A stretch of DNA of 64,000 nucleotides from positions 17,269-81,268 of the forward strand of contig CAMDLP010000008.1 of assembly GCA_945901795.1 (NCBI GenBank). The letters run 5' to 3'. Below are positions 1-8,587 of the stretch, in pieces. The notes beneath the pieces were generated by a model. It searched no databases. It was not told the DNA's origin and worked only from the letters and a program-made list of their open reading frames with translations. Both the position numbers and the translations under genes were made by a program. This DNA comes from Akkermansia muciniphila (lineage in GTDB: Bacteria; Verrucomicrobiota; Verrucomicrobiia; Verrucomicrobiales; Akkermansiaceae). Numbering within the stretch: position 1 is the stretch's first letter; each line of letters starts with the position of its first letter.

Positions 1-482
1 TCACTCCAATCGTTCATTCTGTCAGCGCACTTCGCCGCAGCCATCATCGGCTTGGGCGGTTCGACGGGCGCATGGGGCGGGGACCTCGATCGACTCTCGA
101 TTACAGATCTGCAGCGGCGGTTGACGCTGCCCGCCGACTACAAGGGCGACGGCGAGAACCTCCTGTCGGCGTTGCAAGGCGGCACCGCCGCTCGCACGCG
201 TCCCATCTTTTGGCACTGGACCGGCAAGGGCGCCGAGCCGGACTATTGGCCGCGTCTCGCCGTGCGTGACGCTGACTGGAAACTGGTGATGACGGCGGAT
301 CAAAACGTGTCGAACTGCACCATTTGAAATCGGATCGCGTCGAAGACACCGGCAACCAGCAGTCGAAGGATCATCCCGAGATTGTCGCCCGCCTGACGAA
401 GCTCGCGCTTGACTGGAAAGCCACGTTGCCCACCAAGGTGGACCCCACCTGTGTCAGCCCGGACCGGCGCGCGGCCAAATAG
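1..482 (+). pseudogene. Sulfatase C-terminal fragment, frameshifted
   Basis: The 3' end of an arylsulfatase A-type gene runs in from the window edge. In frame 1 it reads ADYKGDGENLLSAL and then WPRLAVRDADWKLVM, the usual C-terminal region of sulfatases with the (R)DxxWKL signature. This frame stops at 327. The normal continuation (RVELHHLKSDRVEDTGNQ, then a helical tail) is in another frame from about 306 to a TAG at 480-482, so a frameshift lies near 300-306. Residues upstream of ADYK (about 60-120) also fit the family poorly, suggesting further lesions. The catalytic FGly region is outside the window. Sulfatases are secreted or periplasmic sulfate-ester hydrolases. A sequencing error is possible, but the neighbourhood is rich in gene remnants. 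Confidence 0.6.
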
Positions 483-582
483 AATTTGAAACAACGAAAA
501 CCCCCTCGCCATGTTCCGGGCCATCAAAGACAGCCGGAAATCCTGATTTGACAAATGCTTCACTGTAAAACATTGTTTATTC

Positions 583-810
583 ATGATCAAGACCATCACC
601 AAAATCGGCAACTCTCACGGCATCATCTTTGATTCGGCGTTGCTCCAACTCGCCCACCTCAATCCGGGCGACGAGGTGAATGTGGAAGTGCACTCCGGGG
701 GTACCATTACAATCACTCCCATGATGCCGGCTCCGAACCCAGCGGAATTCAGCGCCAAGGTCGAAGACGTAATGCAGCGGTATGCCCAAACCATGAAGCG
801 CCTCGCATGA
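583..810 (+). CDS. AbrB/MazE-type antitoxin of a Doc module
   Basis: This 75-residue protein begins MIKTITKIGNSHGIIFD, the swapped-hairpin AbrB/MazE DNA-binding fold with the characteristic K-x-G-N-S start. The C-terminal 25 residues would be the flexible toxin-binding tail. The stop codon overlaps the start of the Doc-like toxin (ATGA at 807-810), the usual translational coupling in toxin-antitoxin operons. It should neutralise the toxin and repress its own promoter. Pairing of a MazE-like antitoxin with a Doc toxin, rather than MazF or Phd, is a mixed combination seen in other genomes. Confidence 0.85.
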   Translation: MIKTITKIGNSHGIIFDSALLQLAHLNPGDEVNVEVHSGGTITITPMMPAPNPAEFSAKVEDVMQRYAQTMKRLA

Positions 811-1205
811 GTCCGGACCCCAACAAGTGCATTCACCTCTCGCCGGATCAGGTTCTTGAAATCCATGCCGCGGCGATCCGGCTTTACGGCGACTCTGCGG
901 GTCTTCGCGATTCCGCTTTGCTTCATTCGGCAACTGCCGCACCCCAAGCCACGTTCGGCGGCCAATCCGCCTTCGCGGACACCGTGGAAGTCGCCGCAGC
1001 CTATCTGTTTTATCTCTGCAGCAACCATCCTTTTGTCGATGGTAACAAGCGTGTGGCCCTCGGTGCGTGCCTCGTCTTCCTCGAACTCAACGGCTACGAA
1101 CCTGCACCTGATAGCGAAGACTGGGAAAACCTCACCCTCGCCGTCGCCGCCGGGCTTCTCTCGCGGGACGACGTCACGGCCACGCTGCGCAAACTGCTGC
1201 GTTGA
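807..1205 (+). CDS. doc: Doc-like toxin (Fic/Doc family)
   Basis: This 132-residue protein has the Fic/Doc active-site loop HPFVDGNKR at residues 74-82. The catalytic His, the acidic residue and GNKR are all intact. Length and the N-terminal LSPDQVLEIHAAAIRLYG match Doc (death on curing) toxins. Known Doc phosphorylates elongation factor Tu and blocks translation. The Asp in the loop (FVDGNKR) is compatible with either AMPylating Fic or kinase-type Doc proteins; the short length and operon with an AbrB antitoxin favour Doc. ATG overlaps the antitoxin stop by 4 nt. Confidence 0.88.
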   Translation: MSPDPNKCIHLSPDQVLEIHAAAIRLYGDSAGLRDSALLHSATAAPQATFGGQSAFADTVEVAAAYLFYLCSNHPFVDGNKRVALGACLVFLELNGYEPAPDSEDWENLTLAVAAGLLSRDDVTATLRKLLR

Positions 1206-1269
1206 ATCGCGGTGTGGATCACCCTCAAATACCCCCTGAAATCCGCAGTCCCAATTGCGGATTCCAGGA

Positions 1270-1395
1270 TCACCAGAGGCGCGCCGCTCCCAACAGGCTG
1301 AGCGGCTTGTCTGGCGACAACAAGGTGCTGCCAGATTCGATGGCGTGTGCCGCGATCAGACGATCAAAAGGAGCATCATGACCTTCTGGCAACAT
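1270..1395 (-). pseudogene. PIN-domain (VapC) toxin remnant
   Basis: On the minus strand a short reading frame encodes MLPEGHDAPFDRLIAAHA followed by IESGSTLLSPDKPLSLLG and a stop. This matches the C-terminal third of VapC-type PIN ribonucleases (H-x-DPFDR-L-(I/L)-A-x-A, then the TLL-(S/T)-x-D strand). Upstream the frame runs into a stop near 1450 without any N-terminal catalytic Asp motif, so the gene is truncated. No cognate antitoxin is visible. It lies convergent to the Doc module. Confidence 0.6.
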
Positions 1396-1871
1396 TCCAG
1401 ATCGATAAATCACAATAATTTGAAGATGGAACGGCGGATTCACGAATTTTCAGAAATGAATGATCGGAATCAGAGATTTGATTCAAAAAACCTTCTTCAT
1501 TCGTGTCCATTCGCGTTCATTCGTGGTTAAAAAACACCGTGCGAGATCCACCACCGCACAGCGTCGCGTCCGATTCTCAGAAAATCTGCGGGCATTCTGT
1601 GAATACAGGATAGCCAAACCTGAAAAATAGGCTACGCTTTGATCTTCACCTCAGCAAAGGCCCTGTCCCTGAGCTCTGAAAATACCCACCAAACCCTGCC
1701 AAAAACCTTCTTTTCCCCGCCTCCCAGTCTTCGCCACCTACTTCGCCAAGGCTACGAAGGTCAAGAGGGCTACGACGGGCAAGCCGGTCAACCATCAACT
1801 CTTTCAACAACCTTCACGCTAAAACCAAAGCAAAATCCTAGCAAAAAACCAATCCATCTCAGAAAATCCCT
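1396..1871. other. Intergenic region with two dispersed-type repeats
   Basis: No supported gene. At 1499-1528 there are three imperfect 10-nt units (ATTCGTGTCC, ATTCGCGTTC, ATTCGTGGTT) followed by an A-rich run. At 1741-1782 there is TTCGCCAAGGCTACGAAGG and a degenerate second GGCTACGA unit. Both strings look like the short extragenic repeats I recall as common in Verrucomicrobia, but only one clear copy of each is present here. The remainder, up to the PEP-CTERM gene at 1872, is presumably its leader. Confidence 0.4.
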
Positions 1872-2924
1872 ATGGAAATCCACTCCCGCCTCCCCTCCTT
1901 CCTGATCATTGCTTCCAGCTCCCTGCTCAGCATCTCCCGCATCCACGCCGCCGACGGCACTTGGCTCGGTAACGATGGCAATTGGAACGCCACCGGAACT
2001 TGGTCTGGCGGCACCATCGCCGACGGCATCGGCTTCACCGCCAACTTCACGGGAGTCGACATCGCCGCCAACCGCACCATCACCCTGGCTGCCGACCGCA
2101 CCATCGGTAACATCTCCTTCACCGACCTCACCACGGCATCAAACAACGTGGCCATCATCGGTGCGAACACCCTGACCCTGGACGTCTCCACCGGCGTTCC
2201 GCTGATCACCGTCGGCAACCAGACCCTCACGATTAACAGCGTCATCGCCGGAAATGAAGGATTGCAGAAAAACGGCGTCGGCACCCTGACGCTCAGCAAC
2301 ACAGCCAACACCTACACCGGCGCGACCAACGTCACCGGTGGTGTGCTCGCAGTGAACGGATCGCTTGCCAACACCACCACTACCGTCGGCACGGGAGCGA
2401 CCCTCCAAGGCAGCGGTGGCATCGGTGGCTCGGTTACCGTGGAGGGTGGCGGCACCCTCGCCGCAGGCAATAGCATCGAGAGCATCACAACTGGAGCCTT
2501 GAGCTTGCAGGCCTTCTCCACCTTTGCCTATGAGATCAACAAGGACGCGGCAGCCAGCGTGGCCGGCGACCTGACGGCAGTGACCGGCAATCTGACCTTC
2601 GACCTGACCAATGCGGCCATCCTCACACTGGGCGAGCTCGGAAGCGGTTCGTGGACTGTCGGTGAGAAGCTCACCCTGATCAGCTACTCCGGCGCATGGA
2701 ATGGAGGATTGTTCAATTACGGCGGCACCCTTGCCGACGACTCCACCATCAACTTCAGCGGCATGCAGTGGATGTTCAACTACAACGACGGCGCAGCGGG
2801 CACCAACTATACCGGCGACTTGACCGGCAGCAGTTTTGTGACCATGACGGCCGTCCCCGAGCCGAACGCCGCAGCCCTGCTGGGTGGCCTCGGCACCATC
2901 CTGCTGCTGCTCCGCCGCCGCTGA
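1872..2924 (+). CDS. PEP-CTERM protein with autotransporter-type beta-strand repeats
   Basis: 350 residues. An N-terminal signal peptide (about residues 1-26, ending near RIHAAD) is followed by repeats typical of the autotransporter-associated beta strand family: WLGNDGNWNATGTWSGG at about 31-47, and GLQKNGVGTLTLSNTANTY with TGGVLAVNGSLANTTT around 130-170. The C terminus is a PEP-CTERM sorting signal: VPEP at about 328, a hydrophobic stretch GGLGTILLLL and terminal RRR. Such proteins are exported and processed by an exosortase; one is encoded at 25554-26555. The product is probably a surface or matrix beta-helix protein. No neighbouring gene suggests a substrate. Confidence 0.85.
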   Translation: MEIHSRLPSFLIIASSSLLSISRIHAADGTWLGNDGNWNATGTWSGGTIADGIGFTANFTGVDIAANRTITLAADRTIGNISFTDLTTASNNVAIIGANTLTLDVSTGVPLITVGNQTLTINSVIAGNEGLQKNGVGTLTLSNTANTYTGATNVTGGVLAVNGSLANTTTTVGTGATLQGSGGIGGSVTVEGGGTLAAGNSIESITTGALSLQAFSTFAYEINKDAAASVAGDLTAVTGNLTFDLTNAAILTLGELGSGSWTVGEKLTLISYSGAWNGGLFNYGGTLADDSTINFSGMQWMFNYNDGAAGTNYTGDLTGSSFVTMTAVPEPNAAALLGGLGTILLLLRRR

Positions 2925-3384
2925 GGAGCCAGTGCTTCGCTTGCCGCTTCGCGGCCCGGTGCTTCAGTGAATCAGTAAGAGAAAAGCGAAAGAAGCGGTG
3001 CGAAGCGGCTGATTCTTTCACTCTTACCGAAATACCGAAATACAGACTTTCCGGAAGTTAATGGGTTTTCTTCCGGTCTGAAAGGGGCTGCCGACTGGAG
3101 GGTCGGCAGCCCCGAATTGTCTGACGGATTCAGGGGATATCCATCACGGAGATGAGGATGGCTGTGGTCCTGCGGGCTTCGGTGGCTCGGGGGCGATGAT
3201 CTGTGGCAGGACTTTGACCAGAACCCGTCCGCCCTGCGACGCTGATGAGGCAGCGATTCAATGAATGCAACTTTGTCGCGGTAGAGGTATCTCGAGGTAT
3301 CCCGAAAAAAAGGTATTTCAGGTCTTTTTCCTGCTACTCGGTGCCATTCCCTAGTAACCCGATTTCCGGGGAAACCCTTTACTG
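2925..3384. other. Intergenic region, mostly non-coding
   Basis: After the PEP-CTERM gene the sequence holds a strong hairpin at 3084-3113. On the minus strand, about 3150-3250, there is a short open stretch ending in IIAPEPPKPAGP and a stop, which may be the tail of a lost gene. I see no complete gene here. Confidence 0.4.
3084..3113. terminator. Strong hairpin, possible bidirectional terminator
   Basis: A perfect 12-bp stem (3084-3095 with 3102-3113) closes a 6-nt loop. On the plus strand it is followed by GAATTGT, not a U-tract. On the minus strand it is followed by TTTCAG. It lies 160 nt after the PEP-CTERM stop. The stem is strong, but the missing U-tract makes intrinsic termination only probable. 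Confidence 0.45.
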
Positions 3385-3564
3385 GTCACGGATCACGGCG
3401 ACAAAGTGGTCGCAGCGATGGACGCCGGCACCTTTGCCGACTGGCTCAACGGATTGCGCGGCATCCGGGAGGACAAGATCGGCGACAAGCTCACCATGAC
3501 CACGCGGGACAATCTGAAAAAGACCTGCCGCACCTTCTTCGGCTTCTGCATGGAACGAGGATGA
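3385..3564 (+). pseudogene. Integrase N-terminal (SAM-like) domain remnant
   Basis: A 59-residue reading frame without a start encodes AAMDAGTFADWLNGLRGIRE, then TTRDNLKKTCRTFFGFCMERG and a stop. The pattern resembles the N-terminal core-binding (SAM-like) domain of tyrosine recombinases, where TRDNL and a FF-x-FC-x-ERG helix precede the catalytic domain. After the stop the same frame continues with NPAAEEHAGAFWAIKSG, so a nonsense change may separate two parts. No R-H-R-Y catalytic domain follows. It marks an old integration event in the accessory end of the window. Confidence 0.45.
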
Positions 3565-3981
3565 ACAAACCCGGCCGCCGAAGAGCACGCAGGGGCGTTC
3601 TGGGCCATCAAATCAGGCAAGGAGAAGGTTGTCAGCATCACCACGGGAAGGAGGACGGCATGAGTGAGAAACGAGGGAGACCGCGAAAGGGGATTGAACG
3701 TGTGCTAGCGGATAGGCAGAAAGGCCGTGGAACACGCCTAGAACATAGGCCACAGCGTGGAACGCCGACTCCGCATTCTATACATTATTACAAGTCAGCA
3801 GCGCCGACCGGGGGGGGCGGCGGGGGTCGAGTTTTCGACCGGCTGCTGCCACCGGGACCTATTTCCCAGCCAAACCAAAAATGGCTAATGGGCTCCCTTT
3901 CCCCTGATCGGAGTCGCCAGTTTTAAATTTTGGCAAGGGGCGGATCAGTTTCGACTCTCCGGATTTTTGAAACCGCCACAT
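3565..3981. other. Intergenic region without recognisable gene
   Basis: Contains the short read-through of the integrase remnant (to about 3663), a G-rich run near 3810-3830, and no ORF with a family I can name. It separates the accessory region from the nadA block. Confidence 0.4.
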
Positions 3982-4000
3982 GCAGGAATGCCTGTGTCAC
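3982..4000 (-). repeat. 19-nt stop-codon-adjacent repeat, copy 1
   Basis: GCAGGAATGCCTGTGTCAC, identical to the copy at 22794-22812. On the minus strand it begins exactly one nucleotide after the nadA stop codon. Its core is the palindrome CAGGMATTCCTG-type hairpin with a GGAA loop, although this copy has one stem mismatch outside the core. Confidence 0.7.
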
Positions 4001-4001
4001 T

Positions 4002-4937
4002 TCACTTCGACTGCTCGAGCATCCGCAGCAGCGGGGCTTCGGCGCGTTTGCGGAGGGATTCCTCCATTTCGACGCGGGGCTGGAGGGTGTCCAGGCAGTC
4101 GCGGAGTTTCTGGAGGGTGTTCATCTTCATGTAACGGCAATCCGCGCAGGCGCAGCGGTCGGTGGGGCCGGCGATGAGGTTCTTGTCCGGGCACTCCTTG
4201 CGCAGGCGGTGGAGCATGCCGCTCTCGGTGACGACGATGATGTCTCTAACCGGCGATTTCTTGCAGTAGGAAATCATTTTCTCCGTTGAGCAAACCTCGT
4301 CGGCTAACAAGCGAACGGCCTGGGTGCATTCGGGGTGGGCGACGACGAGGGCGTCCGGGTATTCGGATTTTATGCGGTTGATCGAGTCGCGGGTGAACTC
4401 GACGTGGACGTAGCAGTTGCCTTTCCACAGATCCATCTTGCGGCCGGTCTGTTCGATGACCCAGGCACCGAGGTTTTCGTCGGGGACGAAAAGGATCGGT
4501 CTATCAGCGGGAGCGAGGTTGACGATTTTTACCGCGTTGCCGGAGGTGACGATGACGTCGCAGAGCGCTTTGACGCCGCCGGAGCAGTTGATGTAGGCGA
4601 TGACGTAGTAGTTCTTCTCGGCGTTGGCGTTGAGGAAGGCTTCGAGCTGATCGGCGGGGCAGGATTGTTCGAGCGAGCAACCGGCATCGGCATCCGGCAG
4701 GACGACGATTTTTCCGGGGTTCACGATCTTGGCGGTTTCCGCCATGAAGTGGACGCCGCAGAAGACGATGACGTCGGCATCGGTGGCCTTGGCGTGATAG
4801 GCGAGGCCTAACGAGTCACCCACGTAGTCGGCGACGTCCTGGATGTCGCCGGTCTGATAGTTGTGGGCGAGGATGACGGCGTTCCTGGCCTTTTTGAGGG
4901 CGAGGATTTCCTCTTTGAGATCGAGGGCGGCGGGCAT
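4002..4937 (-). CDS. nadA: Quinolinate synthase A
   Basis: 311 residues. It condenses iminoaspartate with dihydroxyacetone phosphate to quinolinate, the first committed part of NAD synthesis, using a [4Fe-4S] cluster. The family hallmarks are clear: ILAHNYQTGDIQDVADYVGD near the N terminus, then the three cluster-cysteine regions FCGVHFMAETAKI, HPECTQAV and CACADCRYMKMNTL. Start chosen at MPAALDLKEEI (4937); the open frame extends upstream, but that part overlaps the next gene and has no family similarity. No nadB or nadC is in the window. Its stop is 1 nt from a dispersed 19-nt repeat. Confidence 0.96.
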   Translation of the reverse strand: MPAALDLKEEILALKKARNAVILAHNYQTGDIQDVADYVGDSLGLAYHAKATDADVIVFCGVHFMAETAKIVNPGKIVVLPDADAGCSLEQSCPADQLEAFLNANAEKNYYVIAYINCSGGVKALCDVIVTSGNAVKIVNLAPADRPILFVPDENLGAWVIEQTGRKMDLWKGNCYVHVEFTRDSINRIKSEYPDALVVAHPECTQAVRLLADEVCSTEKMISYCKKSPVRDIIVVTESGMLHRLRKECPDKNLIAGPTDRCACADCRYMKMNTLQKLRDCLDTLQPRVEMEESLRKRAEAPLLRMLEQSK

Positions 4938-4951
4938 TTCGGAATGGGAAG

Positions 4952-5791
4952 TTAGACTTGCGGGCTCAGCTCGGGGATCATCTCGATGGTGCCGGTGTGT
5001 TTGGCACCGGGCTTGACGATGAGCGAGGTGGTGCGGACGAGGCCTTGGAGGTGGGCGCGTTTTTCGAGGGTGACGGGGCCGGAGCAGGAGATCTGGCCGC
5101 GGACGTTGCCGTCGATGAAGGCGGTGACGGCGGTGACGGGATTGAGGAACTCGACGCGGGCGCCTTTTTCGACGCGGAGGTTCCGGCATTGGACGTCGCC
5201 GGTAATTTTGCCGTGGCTGCGGATGATGAGGTCACCGGTGCATTCGACCGAGCCGGCGAGTTCGCCGAGGACGGTTAGGTTGTGGCACTTGAGGGTGACG
5301 CCGGCGACGGTTCCGGATTTCTGGATGACCACGTCGCCACAAGTTTGGATGCGGCGGTTCCAGTGCTCGGTGATGTCGTAACTGAGCAGGCTGATGTAGC
5401 CGCTGCATTTCGGGCACTGGCTGGACTGGGCCTCGCCGACGGTGGCGTAGGAATGGCCGCAGCCGAAGCAGGTGATTTCGCGAGGCGGCTTGGCGGGGTT
5501 GAACAAGCGCATCAGGAAGGATTGCGGCACCGGCACGACGGGGCCGCGACGAAGGAACGTCTCGAGCGCGGGCGCTTGCGGCGGCGGCTCGGGTTCCGGG
5601 TCGGAATCTTTGCGCGGGACGGCGAGCCGGGTGATCGGATGGGTTCTAACGACACCCTTGCCTTCGCGGACTTGGAAATTGGCGCGACAGGCCCGGCATT
5701 GCGTGGAAACCACGAGTGCGGGCTCGAACTGGACTTTTCCGCATTCCGGGCAAGCTACCTCGATGCGATGGCGCTGGGGCTCATCGGCCAT
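4952..5791 (-). CDS. Bactofilin with two N-terminal zinc ribbons
   Basis: 279 residues. Two CxxC...CxxC zinc ribbons come first (C14/C17/C32/C35 and C108/C111/C126/C129), joined by a proline-rich linker at about 62-90. From about 150 to the end come the right-handed beta-helix repeats of a bactofilin (polymer-forming cytoskeletal protein): GDLIIRSHGKITGDVQCRNL, AFIDGNVRGQISCSG. Bactofilins form membrane-associated filaments used in cell shape and polar organisation; the ribbons are not part of canonical bactofilins. A second bactofilin lies 41 nt upstream on the same strand and nadA 14 nt downstream, so the three are probably co-transcribed. Confidence 0.85.
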   Translation of the reverse strand: MADEPQRHRIEVACPECGKVQFEPALVVSTQCRACRANFQVREGKGVVRTHPITRLAVPRKDSDPEPEPPPQAPALETFLRRGPVVPVPQSFLMRLFNPAKPPREITCFGCGHSYATVGEAQSSQCPKCSGYISLLSYDITEHWNRRIQTCGDVVIQKSGTVAGVTLKCHNLTVLGELAGSVECTGDLIIRSHGKITGDVQCRNLRVEKGARVEFLNPVTAVTAFIDGNVRGQISCSGPVTLEKRAHLQGLVRTTSLIVKPGAKHTGTIEMIPELSPQV

Positions 5792-5832
5792 GGCAGTGCG
5801 AAGGGGTTTTCGAAGGAAGCACCTCCGACAAG

Positions 5833-6426
5833 TTAGGTGGAAGTGCCGGCAAGGGTGCCTTGTTTGGGGGCTTCAGGTGCTGGGTCTGCTTTGTTCGCGG
5901 CCGGCTGTTGGGCGGCGGGTTGGGCAGCAGCGGGCTGGGCGGATGCGACCACTTGTGCGGGGGTGCCGACAGTGGATTTTCCGACGAAAATGGCACCGGC
6001 CTCGATGGCGAGCGACTTGGCCTTGATGTCGCCGACGACTTCGGCGCTGGCCTTGAGTTCGACGCGGTCGGTGGCGGTGATGTTGCCGTGGACCTTGCCG
6101 TAAACGACGACGGTGGCGGTTTTGATCTCGGCCTTGATGCGGGCGTTTTCGCCGACGGTGAGATTGCCGTCGGAGGAGATTTCGCCTTCGATCTTGCCGT
6201 CAACGACGAGGTCGTTGGTGAACTTGACGGTGCCTTTGATTTCCACGTCGGTGGAGAGGAAATTGCGGGTGGCGGCGGGCGAAGGGCGCGCTGTCGGCGC
6301 GGCGGCGGGCGAGCCGTAGGCGGGTGAAACGGGTTCCGGGTGGCGGATTTCCGGAAGGGGTGGAGCGGACCGCTGGGATTCGCTGTTGTCTTGGCCGATT
6401 ACTTTTTTAAACACGGGAAGAAACAA
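5833..6426 (-). CDS. Bactofilin
   Basis: 197 residues. The DUF583/bactofilin core spans about residues 58-150: IKGTVKFTNDLVVDGKIEGE, then ISSDGNLTVGENARIKAEIK and VVYGKVHGNITATDRVEL. Both termini are disordered; the C terminus is Ala/Pro/Gln-rich, as in many bactofilins. It should polymerise without nucleotide into filaments at the membrane and act in cell shape or envelope organisation. First gene of a bactofilin pair followed by nadA, and 40 nt downstream of the YfgM-like gene. A third bactofilin is at 46461-46781. Confidence 0.92.
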   Translation of the reverse strand: MFLPVFKKVIGQDNSESQRSAPPLPEIRHPEPVSPAYGSPAAAPTARPSPAATRNFLSTDVEIKGTVKFTNDLVVDGKIEGEISSDGNLTVGENARIKAEIKTATVVVYGKVHGNITATDRVELKASAEVVGDIKAKSLAIEAGAIFVGKSTVGTPAQVVASAQPAAAQPAAQQPAANKADPAPEAPKQGTLAGTST

Positions 6427-6466
6427 TGGTTGGGGTTATGATGATGTCAAATTGATGATTCAAAGG

Positions 6467-7231
6467 TTACTGACCGGGTGCTGTCGGAATTTCAGCGGCA
6501 GGGGCGGAAGGCGTGATGGTCGCTCCGGGTGGCAGCGCCGGTTTGGTCTCCGGCGTCGGTGCGGGCGGTGCCGGTGGCGGCTCGATCTCGACGGGTGGCT
6601 TGGTCTTCAGGATGGCCAGGCGGCGGGTGGCGGTGCCGGCGAAGCTGCTGTCCGGGAAATCGGTTTTTGCCTTGGTGTAGGAGGCGTCCGCCTTTTCGAG
6701 CTCGCCGGCGGCTTTGGAAATGTCGCCGAGGGAAATGAGCGCGAACGGAGCGATGAAGCGGGCGGCGGGATCGGAGGCGAGTTCTTCGAAGAGTTTCGCG
6801 GCGTCTCCGGATTTGCCCTGCGCCACCAACTTGGAAGCGAGATTGGCCTTGGCGGTGGGGATCGCCGGATGCTCGGGCGAGTCGGCGATGAATTTCCGGA
6901 GCGTGGCGACGGCGTCATCCTGTTTGCCCGCGGTCCACTGGCTGTTAGCGAGGAGGACCATCGCGCTGCCGCCAGCGGTGGTGCCGGCGTGTTCGGTGAC
7001 GACGGCTTGGAGGGCGGCGAGATCTGCGGCCTTGGTGAGTGCTGCTCCGGCCGTTTGCTGGCGGCTGGTTTCCACGCCGCGGTAAATTACCAAAGCCACG
7101 GCTCCGATCGCGAGAAGGATGGCAAAAACGACGATGCCCTTTTGGTTGCGGTCGAGGAACGCTTCGAAGGCGTTGGGTCCTTGTGAAATTTCAGCAAGCG
7201 GGACGGGAGATTCGGTGAGATCGGCGGACAT
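6467..7231 (-). CDS. Membrane-anchored TPR protein (YfgM-like)
   Basis: 254 residues. One transmembrane segment at about 30-50 (GIVVFAILLAIGAVALVIY) is followed by TPR-type helices (LKKF/FIADSPEHPAIPTAKANLAS, APFALISLGDISKAAGELEK) to about residue 205, then a Pro-rich tail. The single anchor after a short cytoplasmic N terminus with a periplasmic TPR region matches YfgM/TPR_21 proteins, which assist the Sec translocon and periplasmic chaperones in other bacteria. Function here is inferred only from architecture. It is divergent from lpxB and heads the run toward the bactofilins. Confidence 0.75.
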   Translation of the reverse strand: MSADLTESPVPLAEISQGPNAFEAFLDRNQKGIVVFAILLAIGAVALVIYRGVETSRQQTAGAALTKAADLAALQAVVTEHAGTTAGGSAMVLLANSQWTAGKQDDAVATLRKFIADSPEHPAIPTAKANLASKLVAQGKSGDAAKLFEELASDPAARFIAPFALISLGDISKAAGELEKADASYTKAKTDFPDSSFAGTATRRLAILKTKPPVEIEPPPAPPAPTPETKPALPPGATITPSAPAAEIPTAPGQ

Positions 7232-7397
7232 GATGAGGGATGGACAAAGCTGCGGGGGCCGATCAAAGCGGCAGTGGCGTCGAAATCAATGCGGAACTCG
7301 GGAAGTTTTACGATTTTCACGGATTCGGGGCGAGTTCCGGGGTGGCGGGTGGATTTGTAATGGCCAGAGCCGGGCGGCTTGCCTAATTTGCCGCCGC

Positions 7398-8531
7398 ATG
7401 TCGAAACGGGTTTACGTGGTCGCGGGGGAGTTGAGCGGGGATGCTCACGGGGCGGGATTGCTGCGCTCGCTTGCGGAAATGGTGCCGGATTTGGAAATCC
7501 ACGGAGCCGGCGGCCCGGAAATGGCGGAGATCACCGGACCGGGCTTGCGCGACTGGGTCGAGGACGCCGCGGTGATGGGCGTCTGGGAGGTTTTGAAACG
7601 CTACGGCTGGTTCAAACAGCGGTTTGCCGAGATGCTGGCAGAGTTGAAAAATTTCCAGCCAGACGTCCTGCTGCTCATCGATTACCCCGGCTTCAACCTG
7701 CGTTTCGCCGAGGCGGTGAAACGCGAGTGCCCGCGGACGCGGATCATTTATTACATCAGCCCGAAAGTGTGGGCGTGGAACAAGCGCCGCATCCCGGTGA
7801 TGGCGCGGGTGCTGGATGAAGTGCTCTGCCTGTTCCCCTTCGAGCCGCCGATTTTCCAAACCGCCGGACTGAAAGCGACCTTCGTCGGAAATCCGCTGGT
7901 CGATGAGCTGGAGGAAAAACGCCTTCCCGGCGCGCGTCGCGACGAACGGCTCGTCGGGTTGTTTCCCGGCAGCCGCGAGCGGGAGGTCGCCCGGCTTTTT
8001 CCGATGATGGTCGAAACCGCGAAACGGCTGAAATCTTCGGACGGCGACTTGAAATTCGAAGTCCCCGCCGCCTCCGCCAAGCTCGCGGAGCAGATCCGCG
8101 GCTTGATGGCGGAGGCCGGGGCGGGGGAGTTGATCGCGGTCACCACCGGTGGAAGCCACTCGCTGATGCAGCGGGCGGGCTGCGCCGTGATCGCCAGCGG
8201 CACCGCGACGCTGGAGGCGGCGTATTACGGGCTGCCGTATTGTCTAGTCTATCGCGTCGCTCCGCTGACTTACCTGCTCGCCAAGATGCTGGTGAAAATC
8301 GAGCACATCGGCCTGGTTAACATCTTGGCCGGGGAAGGCGTCGTCGAGGAACTGATCCAGGCGAAAGCCGAACCGGTATCCGTGGCGCGCTCGTTGAAAG
8401 GATTCCTCGACTCCCCGGGCAAGCGCGAGGCCTTGCAGGCGCGGCTCGCGGAAACCTCGGCCAAGCTCGGTGGAAAAGGAGCCCACGAGCGAGCCGCCCG
8501 CGCCGTGGCGGGGTGGCTGGCGCAGCGGTGA
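7398..8531 (+). CDS. lpxB: Lipid-A-disaccharide synthase
   Basis: 377 residues, normal length. LpxB (GT19) joins UDP-diacylglucosamine and lipid X to make the lipid A disaccharide at the inner membrane. Visible signatures: VVAGELSGDAHGAGLLRSL at the N terminus, DVLLLIDYPGFNLRFA, YYISPKVWAWNKRR, and the C-terminal donor site FPGSREREV with VIASGTATLEAAYYGLPY. The ATG at 7398 gives the canonical N terminus; the open frame upstream is not homologous. It implies an LPS-containing outer membrane. A small lipoprotein gene follows. Confidence 0.97.
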   Translation: MSKRVYVVAGELSGDAHGAGLLRSLAEMVPDLEIHGAGGPEMAEITGPGLRDWVEDAAVMGVWEVLKRYGWFKQRFAEMLAELKNFQPDVLLLIDYPGFNLRFAEAVKRECPRTRIIYYISPKVWAWNKRRIPVMARVLDEVLCLFPFEPPIFQTAGLKATFVGNPLVDELEEKRLPGARRDERLVGLFPGSREREVARLFPMMVETAKRLKSSDGDLKFEVPAASAKLAEQIRGLMAEAGAGELIAVTTGGSHSLMQRAGCAVIASGTATLEAAYYGLPYCLVYRVAPLTYLLAKMLVKIEHIGLVNILAGEGVVEELIQAKAEPVSVARSLKGFLDSPGKREALQARLAETSAKLGGKGAHERAARAVAGWLAQR

Positions 8532-8587
8532 ATTTCCAGCGCCTTGGGGGTTGCGTTTCGCGGGCGACTGGCTATTGAAGCGGCGCG

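Noticed and set aside
3800..3840. G-rich run as a G-quadruplex control element
   Set aside because: A single long G run followed by short ones lies in a gap with no gene start nearby, so no role can be supported.
4002..5189. 395-codon version of nadA
   Set aside because: Upstream part overlaps the bactofilin gene and is Arg/Pro-rich shadow; NadA starts at 4937.
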